DNA of 11,613 nucleotides from Deltaproteobacteria bacterium (GTDB lineage Bacteria > Myxococcota_A > UBA9160 > SMWR01), in contig JAFDAW010000167.1 of assembly GCA_019313605.1 (NCBI GenBank), forward strand, positions 1 through 11,613. The letters run 5' to 3'. Position 1 is the first letter of the stretch. Each line of letters begins with the position of its first letter. A program made the position numbers and the translations under genes. Below the pieces are notes generated by a model, which made no database searches, was not told where the DNA came from, and saw only the letters and a program-made list of their open reading frames with translations. Positions 7,045 to 11,613 of this stretch are shown piece by piece.

Positions 7045-8022
7045 ATGGCCGATGCCCTGCTGAAATCGAGCGCCGACGAGGCGATCGAAGAGGACCTTCC
7101 GGAAAATCTGGAAGAGGCGATTCTGGAGCTCAAGAGCGAGCGCAACGCCGTGCTGCTCGCCCACTACTATCAAGAGTCGGAAGTTCAGGATCTGGCGGAT
7201 TTCGTCGGTGATTCGCTCGCGCTCGCACAGGCAGCGAAGAAGGTGGATCGGGACGTCATTGCATTCTGCGGCGTTAATTTCATGGCCGAAACCGCGAAGA
7301 TCCTGAATCCCGAACGCACGGTCGTCGTCCCCGATCTGGATGCGGGCTGCTCACTCGCCGACGGTTGCCAGGCCGACGACTTCCGCAAGTTCATCGATGA
7401 GCACGGGCGACCGCCGGTGCTCAGCTACATCAACACGAGCGCCGAGGTGAAGGCGCTGAGCGATCTGATCTGCACCTCTTCGAACGCGGTGAAGATGGCG
7501 CGCGCGTTGGGCAAGGGGCCGATCATCTTTGCGCCGGACCGCCACCTCGCGCGCTGGGTCGAGCAGCAGAAAGATACGCCCGAGTTGATCATCTGGCAGG
7601 GCACTTGCGTGGTTCACGAACAATTCAGCGCCAAGCGCCTCGCCAAGCTCAAAGTCCGCCACCCGGACGCCGAGGTGCTCGCACATCCGGAGTGTGATGA
7701 CGCGGTACTCGCGCTGAGCGATTTCATCGCTTCGACGACGGGAATCATCCAGCGCGCGATCGATTCGCCCGCCCGCACGCTGATCATCGCGACAGAGGAT
7801 GGTGTCTTTCACCAGATCCACCAGCGCGCGCCCGACAAAGAACTGATCCAGGCGCCCGGCATGGACGAGAGCTGCGCGTGCAACCAATGTCCCTACATGC
7901 GGCTCAACACTCTCGAGAAGCTCTACCTCTGCCTCCGAAACCTCAGCCCCCAAGTCACCGTCCCCGAGTCCATTCGCGAAGCCGCACTCCGCCCGATCGA
8001 TCGAATGCTCGCGCTCTCCTAG
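7045..8022 (+). CDS. nadA: Quinolinate synthase A (NadA), [4Fe-4S] enzyme of de novo NAD synthesis
   Basis: A 325-residue cytoplasmic enzyme that condenses iminoaspartate with dihydroxyacetone phosphate to give quinolinate. Family blocks are present in order: LLAHYYQESEVQDLADFVGD (substrate pocket), CGVNFMAETAKILNPE, the ligand cysteine in DAGCSLADGC (Cys102), YINTSAEVKA, ICTSSNAVK, FAPDRHLARW, the second ligand in GTCVVHEQF (Cys188), HPEC, STTGII, TEDGVFHQ, and CACNQCPYM, whose last cysteine (Cys282) is the expected third cluster ligand. Length is normal for the 300-350 residue class. No nadB or nadC is adjacent; it follows srkA in the same direction but need not share a transcript. No Shine-Dalgarno is visible before the ATG. 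A TACCCT box ends 5 nt upstream, so a leaderless mRNA is possible. Repeat element A begins immediately after the TAG stop. Confidence 0.97.
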   Translation: MADALLKSSADEAIEEDLPENLEEAILELKSERNAVLLAHYYQESEVQDLADFVGDSLALAQAAKKVDRDVIAFCGVNFMAETAKILNPERTVVVPDLDAGCSLADGCQADDFRKFIDEHGRPPVLSYINTSAEVKALSDLICTSSNAVKMARALGKGPIIFAPDRHLARWVEQQKDTPELIIWQGTCVVHEQFSAKRLAKLKVRHPDAEVLAHPECDDAVLALSDFIASTTGIIQRAIDSPARTLIIATEDGVFHQIHQRAPDKELIQAPGMDESCACNQCPYMRLNTLEKLYLCLRNLSPQVTVPESIREAALRPIDRMLALS

Positions 8023-8089
8023 CTGTCAGATTCGAAAGCGGCCAACAGGCGGATTCCCGTTTCTCGGAAGTGGTTTGCGCTCCTCCCTG
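8023..8089 (+). repeat. Intergenic repeat element A, copy 1
   Basis: Directly follows the nadA stop. From 8035 to 8089 it aligns without gaps to 8900-8954 with 44 of 55 identical bases, including AAAGCG, CCAACA, ATTCC, CGGA and TGCGCTCC. The similarity continues upstream as CTGTCAG against CTGTTAG if a 4-nt gap is allowed. Same orientation as copy 2. Function unknown. Confidence 0.75.
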
Positions 8090-8094
8090 AGTGG

Positions 8095-8100
8095 TAGAAT
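8095..8100 (+). promoter_or_regulatory. Putative -10 box for the 8193 gene
   Basis: TAGAAT matches TATAAT at five of six positions, just beyond repeat A copy 1. The best upstream candidate for a -35 (TTGCGC at 8075) is only 14 nt away, so the promoter is weakly supported. A start near 8107 would leave a leader of about 85 nt before the well-placed ribosome site of the gene. Confidence 0.3.
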
Positions 8101-8192
8101 TGATCCCGCTCAATGGGGGGTGCTCTGCCCGATTCACTCGCACCCAATCCAGTTTCGACAATCAGGTAATCATCAAGAGAGAGGGGAACGTC

Positions 8193-8813
8193 ATGCTCTT
8201 TTCCGAGTCCATCTGGAAGGTTTCACCGGCATTGCTGGCGACGGCGGCTCTGATCCTGATCACGGGAGTGGCGGGTGCCGTCTTCAATGCGGATCGAACT
8301 ATCGATCCGAACTCGCCGAATTTCAACGGCTCCGGGGGGTGGGTCGATGGTTCTGGGGAGGATTATTCAACCGGGGTCTATTTCTTTTGTGGAAGCCTCA
8401 ACGACTCCTTCGAGATCGGGTGCTACAGCGAGCATCCGGACAATGTCACCATCTCGTCGAATCAGGGCAAGGTGGACCAGAAGAAAACAGACAACAACGC
8501 CCGCGCCTATATGAACGTCGCCGAGCTGGGCGGCATCACCGTGAACACCGAATTCGATCTCGATTGCAAAAAGGTGCAGCTCAAGGGCAAATCGAACGAC
8601 AACACCGATAGAATCGAATCCAAGTGCACGCTCACGAAATGCCAAATCCCGGGCGCTCTCTCACCTGATCAGATCGCCTCGGCCCAGCAGTGCATCGAAG
8701 AACAGGAAGATGCCGGAAACATCGGAAAGAAGGTGACGAGCCTCAAGTTGGATAACAACAACCTGCTCAAGGGCAAGATCTGGTCGAGGGGCGTCTGGCA
8801 AGAACGGTTCTAA
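8193..8813 (+). CDS. Exported six-cysteine orphan protein of unknown function
   Basis: A 206-residue protein I do not recognise. The ATG at 8193 is chosen because the purine-rich GAGAGGGGAA lies a few bases upstream and the reading then starts with a signal-peptide-like segment: a short N-region with Lys9, a hydrophobic stretch at about 12-29, and AGA before a possible cut near residue 29. The mature part is polar, rich in Asn, Asp, Ser, Gly and Lys. It holds six cysteines (66, 77, 125, 145, 150, 167), an even number compatible with disulfides outside the cytoplasm. No catalytic motif is evident. Base composition looks less GC-rich than in the neighbours. The gene is bracketed by two direct copies of repeat A and followed by a strong hairpin. 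An upstream in-frame ATG at 8091 would bury the signal peptide and has no good ribosome site. Exported protein likely; role unknown. Confidence 0.72.
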   Translation: MLFSESIWKVSPALLATAALILITGVAGAVFNADRTIDPNSPNFNGSGGWVDGSGEDYSTGVYFFCGSLNDSFEIGCYSEHPDNVTISSNQGKVDQKKTDNNARAYMNVAELGGITVNTEFDLDCKKVQLKGKSNDNTDRIESKCTLTKCQIPGALSPDQIASAQQCIEEQEDAGNIGKKVTSLKLDNNNLLKGKIWSRGVWQERF

Positions 8814-8840
8814 GGCCGCGGTACGATCACGAACTCTCGT

Positions 8841-8866
8841 GGGGCGTCCGGTCGACCGGGCGCCCC
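8841..8866 (+). terminator. Strong GC-rich hairpin after the 8193 gene
   Basis: GGGGCG-T-CCGG, loop TCGA, CCGG-G-CGCCCC: an 11-bp stem with one G-T wobble, 27 nt after the stop codon. It is not followed by a run of T, so it is either a factor-assisted terminator or an mRNA-stabilising hairpin. A shorter stem, GCAG/CTGC at 8965-8978 followed by TTTTT at 8980-8984, is a weak second candidate inside repeat B. The intergenic region between the convergent genes is a sensible place for termination. Confidence 0.5.
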
Positions 8867-8883
8867 CGCGTCCCTTGCTGAAT

Positions 8884-8954
8884 CTGTTAGTCGCATTTAA
8901 AAGCGCCCAACATGCGAATTCCACTTTCCCGGAGGTGACCTGCGCTCCGCCCTG
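8884..8954 (+). repeat. Intergenic repeat element A, copy 2
   Basis: The 8900-8954 part is 80% identical, ungapped, to 8035-8089. The upstream CTGTTAG and ATTtaAAAG portion aligns with copy 1 around a 4-nt insertion. The palindromic hexamer TTTAAA here replaces TTCGAA in copy 1, so the local palindrome is kept. It ends 3 nt before repeat B copy 1. A hairpin TCCGCC-CTGC-GGCGGA (8946-8961) spans the A/B junction. Confidence 0.75.
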
Positions 8955-8956
8955 CG

Positions 8957-9009
8957 GCGGATAGGCAGTTCAAGCTGCGTTTTTGGCGATGTCTGATCAC
9001 TCAGGATTC
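8957..9009 (+). repeat. Intergenic repeat element B, copy 1
   Basis: Aligns without gaps to 11073-11125 with 46 of 53 bases identical, including the perfect 20-nt block GGCGATGTCTGATCACTCAG. It lies between the convergent 8193 gene and the 9034-9816 gene, directly downstream of repeat A copy 2. No coding potential is evident. Confidence 0.8.
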
Positions 9010-9033
9010 GGCCGTTCGAGTTGCAGACCCTTG

Positions 9034-9816
9034 TTAGGACGAGCAGGAGGAAGCTCTACCCAATCGCTCCGGCTCCACCCGAAGTTCACCGAGGATGGTT
9101 CGCAAGCGCACTCGGGAGACGCCGGTCAGTCCGATCACGCGGGCCGGACGCTCGTCGTCACCATAGGCGTAGATTACGTAGCGGGGGGTCCCCGCGACGA
9201 CGAACTCTGTCACGACGCCGCGGCTGCCTTCGGCGCGATAGCGGAAGCTGGGCGGAGGCGGGGGGCGGACGCGTACGCGGTCGGTCAGCGCATCGATCGT
9301 TCGCCAATTGGCCGGCACGGAGCGCAGCCAAGTGATGTCGTCCGAGTCGGGCGCGAAGCCGTCGAGGGCTTCGGCGTAACTCTCGGGCGGGGGCGCGTCG
9401 AATATCGCGAGAATGCCGCCGTCCACCAGGGGCAGGCGGCATTTGACCGCGCATTCGGCACACTGCCCGCGCTCCTCGAGCATCACCGGTGCGCGTAGCG
9501 AGATCTCTCCGCTCACGATCTCGGTCCAGCCGATTCCCCCTCCCGCTGATGTCCTCTCGAGCGGGGAATGCTGCCGTTCGGCGTTGCCATGGCTGCCGAG
9601 TTGATCCTCCAGGCGCAGGTGCCAGAGAAGCACGGGCGAGCTGTGCCACAGGGCGATGATCGCTACTGCCGCCGCAGCGAACCTTAGAGCGATTCGCCGT
9701 CGAGATCGGGTGCTCGCGAGCGAGATGGCGACGCGCCACAGAGAGTAGATCCCAATTACGCCCAGAAACGCGAAGAAGGGCATGACGAAGATTCGCTTGA
9801 GGTGGGCTGCAAACAC
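9034..9816 (-). CDS. Unrecognised membrane protein with two N-terminal helices and a cysteine cluster
   Basis: A 260-residue protein of no family I can name. Two hydrophobic segments lie at about residues 9-32 and 41-63, separated by an arginine-rich turn (STRSRRR). By the positive-inside rule, the long C-terminal part and the N-terminus may be on the outer face; this is inference. The soluble part carries CxxCxxxC (in GQCAECAVKC), a WLRSVPANW segment, a run of five prolines after VRVR, and a terminal SSCSS. The GTG start at 9816 is supported by AGAGGA 5 nt upstream. The stop of the DUF3179 gene lies 27 nt before it on the same strand, so the two probably form an operon and may act together at the envelope. 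The CxxC could bind metal or be redox-active, but nothing proves it. Confidence 0.7.
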   Translation of the reverse strand: MFAAHLKRIFVMPFFAFLGVIGIYSLWRVAISLASTRSRRRIALRFAAAAVAIIALWHSSPVLLWHLRLEDQLGSHGNAERQHSPLERTSAGGGIGWTEIVSGEISLRAPVMLEERGQCAECAVKCRLPLVDGGILAIFDAPPPESYAEALDGFAPDSDDITWLRSVPANWRTIDALTDRVRVRPPPPPSFRYRAEGSRGVVTEFVVAGTPRYVIYAYGDDERPARVIGLTGVSRVRLRTILGELRVEPERLGRASSCSS

Positions 9817-9843
9817 GGTCTTCCTCTTGCTTCGCCGCTTCGC

Positions 9844-10833
9844 CTAGGGATTCTGGCGTGCCGGGGCGCCAGTGGCGGTGTAGACGCTGGTCTCGGGATG
9901 GAAGGCCGCCCAGGCGAACCAAAAGCCCTCGACGACCTCGATCCCTTCCGGAACTTCGAAGTCGAAGCGTTTCGTTCTTGAATCGTAGGTCACCAATACG
10001 CGTTGACCGGAGAACACGTCTTCGACCCGCCCGCCCGCGCGCGCGATTTCTTCACCCGGGTAAGCGCGACTGGGACCGTTGGGGATTCGCAGGCCGAGAG
10101 TCGGCATCTTCGGATGCCGGCGGGTGTCTGGCTTTACAGGGAAGTAGAGCAGATTCGAGGTCTCGTAGTCGTCGTAGGGTGTCCGTCCGTAATCGCGTTG
10201 GAATCCGGTCTTTTTTGAAAGAACCGTGGTTTTGGGATGCGCCTCCCGCCAGTTTTTCCACGTCATGGTTCTTGAACGCAGTAGCTCGAGTCTCTGTCCC
10301 ATGAGTGTGCCAGTGACCGCGTTGGCGCCGATCTGCGACCAAAGGCTCTCGGTCTTGCGGTCGTACATCAGCAGATCGCTTTGGTAGAGCAGGCCCGAAA
10401 CGCCGAATTCGCTCGCGCGCCCCTCCAGCTGGCGATCGAACACCAGGGCCGTCCCGCAGAGCGGACAGTAAGATACGAGGATCGGATCGCCGCCGAGTTC
10501 GTCATTGACGAGCTCGTGCCAGACGAGAATTGCGATTGGATAGGCTCGAGCCTCTTTCCCGCGAACGACGCCGATGACGATTTCGTCGTCGCCCCAGCTG
10601 GCTTCGCCCGCGGCATCGTAGTTGGGGCGGTTGAGGGCGGGGATACCGTCGCGATCTGGGCCGCCTCTCAAGATGTCGTCGATCGGGATGAGGGAGGGCT
10701 CGAGCTTGAAGCCGTTGTACTCCCGTGGCCCTGCGCCCTGCGCCGTTGTGGCGAGGGGGAGCAGCGAAGCCGCGAGCAGCAATCGAAGCCATAGGGTCGA
10801 TGCGACGAGGTGGGAGGAACACGATCGTCTCAT
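9844..10833 (-). CDS. DUF3179-domain exported protein
   Basis: A 329-residue protein with a signal peptide: MRRS, then hydrophobic residues about 14-29, with likely cleavage near AQGA (31-34). The mature protein carries the DUF3179 pattern: IPALNRP, VIGVVRGKEARAYPI, the WHELVND segment, the hallmark SYCPLCGTALVFDR with C123 and C126, GLLYQSDLLMYDR, ESLWSQ, and near the C-terminus FWFAWAAFHPETSVY. The molecular function of DUF3179 is not established; the CxxC suggests metal or redox chemistry. The ATG at 10833 is chosen because GAGGGG sits 7 nt upstream and the reading then begins exactly at the signal peptide; 15 more in-frame codons upstream spoil it. It is the first gene of a pair with the cysteine-containing membrane protein 27 nt downstream. 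No clear promoter is seen in the long upstream gap. Confidence 0.88.
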   Translation of the reverse strand: MRRSCSSHLVASTLWLRLLLAASLLPLATTAQGAGPREYNGFKLEPSLIPIDDILRGGPDRDGIPALNRPNYDAAGEASWGDDEIVIGVVRGKEARAYPIAILVWHELVNDELGGDPILVSYCPLCGTALVFDRQLEGRASEFGVSGLLYQSDLLMYDRKTESLWSQIGANAVTGTLMGQRLELLRSRTMTWKNWREAHPKTTVLSKKTGFQRDYGRTPYDDYETSNLLYFPVKPDTRRHPKMPTLGLRIPNGPSRAYPGEEIARAGGRVEDVFSGQRVLVTYDSRTKRFDFEVPEGIEVVEGFWFAWAAFHPETSVYTATGAPARQNP

Positions 10834-11072
10834 CTTCGATCCCCTCTGATTGACAACAAACGCGCAGCTACTCGCCAATACGAACAGATTCGCGCGAGGG
10901 TTACCTGGAGCGTTCCATTCGAGCCATTCTTGAATGATTCCGTCACGGCGTAACTCGACGCTCGAGTCGCGCGTGTAGTTGAGATGCGCCGGTGGATTAC
11001 TCGGCGCTTCAATCGGTGGCCTCCCGCAGCCTGCATGGCCCCCATGGGCGAAACACTGTGTCGAAAAACTGT

Positions 11073-11125
11073 GCGTATATGCAATTCAAGATACGTTTTC
11101 GGCGATGTCTGATCACTCAGAATTC
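11073..11125 (+). repeat. Intergenic repeat element B, copy 2
   Basis: Same orientation as copy 1 at 8957-9009, with 46 of 53 bases identical and no gaps. Seven substitutions are scattered outside a perfectly kept 20-nt block. No element A precedes it here. It ends about 150 nt before the amidohydrolase start and about 240 nt upstream of the DUF3179 start, so a regulatory role for either is possible but unproven. Confidence 0.8.
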
Positions 11126-11236
11126 CGTTAAGCCGCGAGTTGGCCCGAAGGGGCGGATATCGAAGCAGGGGTATCGCTCTGATGCCGAGCGCGAAAGGAG
11201 CCATTTCGGCGACATATTGCGAGATTCGATGTGCGG

Positions 11237-11242
11237 TATAGT
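11237..11242 (+). promoter_or_regulatory. Putative -10 box of the amidohydrolase gene
   Basis: TATAGT matches the -10 consensus at five of six positions, 32 nt before the chosen ATG. The only TTG-containing -35 candidate (TTGCGA at 11217) is 14 nt away, which is too close, so the -35 is unclear. Initiation near 11249 would give a leader of about 25 nt carrying the GGAG ribosome site. Confidence 0.4.
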
Positions 11243-11274
11243 CGCCCTCGCTTCTGGCATGATTGGAGTCGATG

Positions 11275-11613
11275 ATGAAACTCGCGATATTGAACGGCGT
11301 CACAATTCTCGTGGTGTTCGGTGGATGTGCGCATGAGCAGCCCGCATCGATAGAGGGCGAGTCGCTCCCGTACGCGAGCCAATATCAGGCTCTCGATTCA
11401 AAGCCAACATTGCTCAACGGCGCGACTGTGCTGACCGGCACCGGCGAACGGCTGGAAGGCGCCAGTATTTTGATGCGCGACGGGAAGATCGTCGCCGTTG
11501 GCTCCGAGCTGGACGCTGGGGGCGCGATCTCAGTGGATGCCGGTGGGATGTGGATCACACCCGGAGTGATCGACGTGCATTCTCACCTCGGTGTGTACGC
11601 ATCGCCGGGGGTG
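11275..11613 (+). CDS. Amidohydrolase-superfamily protein, probable lipoprotein, N-terminal part only (runs off the window)
   Basis: The first 113 residues of a metal-dependent hydrolase of the imidazolonepropionase-like amidohydrolase group; the frame is open to the window end. It opens with a short lysine-containing N-region, a hydrophobic stretch (ILNGVTILVVF) and FGGC (Cys18), which resembles a lipobox but has Phe where Leu is usual. A polar linker leads into the N-terminal beta domain, with LLNGATVLTGTGERL, ILMRDGKIVAVGSEL and WITPGVID. Then comes VHSHLG, whose HxH pair is the first metal-binding motif of the superfamily. GGAG lies 6 nt before the ATG at 11275; an ATG one codon earlier has only 3 nt of spacing. 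The remaining metal ligands (Lys or Glu, two His, Asp) would lie outside the window. Substrate cannot be told; membrane-anchored envelope location is inferred. Confidence 0.85.
   Translation, partial: MKLAILNGVTILVVFGGCAHEQPASIEGESLPYASQYQALDSKPTLLNGATVLTGTGERLEGASILMRDGKIVAVGSELDAGGAISVDAGGMWITPGVIDVHSHLGVYASPGV

Larger units (their letters stand above)
10834..11274. other. Gene-poor gap between divergent DUF3179 and amidohydrolase genes
   Basis: About 440 nt with no convincing gene. Overlapping open frames on both strands lack family motifs and run into the neighbouring starts. It contains repeat B copy 2, small hairpins (ACTCGA-CGC-TCGAGT near 10952; CATGG-CCC-CCATG near 11032; GCCC-GAAG-GGGC near 11142), and the start signals of both flanking genes. 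The length is unusual for this dense window and may mark an old insertion or a decayed gene. Confidence 0.6.

Noticed and set aside
5974..7173. 399-residue minus-strand open frame opposite srkA
   Set aside because: Shadow of srkA and the start of nadA; no motif, and the plus strand carries the kinase catalytic residues.
8091..8192. 34-residue N-terminal extension of the exported orphan protein
   Set aside because: It would place the signal peptide in the interior, and the GAGAGGGGAA ribosome site fits the ATG at 8193.
8905..9039. Possible integron attC site: GCCCAAC at 8905 and GTTAGGA at 9033, next to a lone gene, with GTTAAGC near 11128
   Set aside because: One core site deviates from consensus, and the arms inside the core sites are not complementary (only about AACA pairs), so the fold needed for attC is missing. 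Element A copy 1 lacks a partner core site. No integrase is visible.
10830..11303. 157-residue minus-strand open frame in the 440-nt gap
   Set aside because: No family motif and no ribosome site of note; it overlaps the signal peptides of both neighbouring genes.
1..11613. tRNA, rRNA, CRISPR array, toxin-antitoxin pair or transposase
   Set aside because: I looked on both strands and saw no cloverleaf-like element, no regularly spaced repeat array and no transposase or integrase motif. The A and B repeats are too few and irregular for CRISPR.

Overview
The window is GC-rich (about 60% by eye), gene-dense bacterial chromosome. It carries six recognisable protein families, two unrecognised genes, no RNA gene, no CRISPR array and no transposase gene. 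The mix (an ethylmalonyl-CoA-type mutase with MeaB, an SrkA-type kinase, NadA, a DUF3179 protein and an amidohydrolase lipoprotein) fits a Gram-negative, possibly an uncultured deltaproteobacterial, myxobacterial or Binatota-like lineage. That placement is inference: no marker gene here fixes the taxon.

Left part (1-5900, minus strand): one tightly packed operon read right to left. Ethylmalonyl-CoA mutase (Ecm/MeaA family, 3906-5891) comes first, then its G-protein chaperone MeaB (2939-3916 if a CTG start is accepted), then a SWIM zinc-finger SNF2 helicase (9-2939). Both junctions overlap: 11 nt between mutase and MeaB, and a TGATG overlap between MeaB and SNF2. This predicts co-transcription and translational coupling. 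Mutase and MeaB form an obvious B12-enzyme and chaperone pair; the SNF2 protein is an unexplained third partner.

Centre (5986-8022, plus strand): divergent from the mutase operon are srkA (stress-response protein kinase, with an apparent short N-lobe) and nadA (quinolinate synthase). Neither start has a clear ribosome-binding site, and each has a TANNNT box a few bases upstream.

Right part (8023-11613): an accessory-looking stretch. A six-cysteine exported orphan protein (8193-8813) lies between two direct copies of an imperfect repeat (element A, about 70 nt, 80% identical over the ungapped 55 nt). A second repeat (element B, 53 nt, 46/53 identical) abuts the right copy of A and recurs near 11100. 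Two minus-strand genes follow: a DUF3179 exported protein (9844-10833) and, 27 nt downstream, an unrecognised two-helix membrane protein with a cysteine cluster (9034-9816). A gene-poor 440-nt gap holds the second B copy, and the window ends inside the N-terminus of a lipoprotein-type amidohydrolase. The A/B repeat family and the non-AUG start of meaB are the most interesting signals; nothing here is clearly a complete new defence or mobile system.
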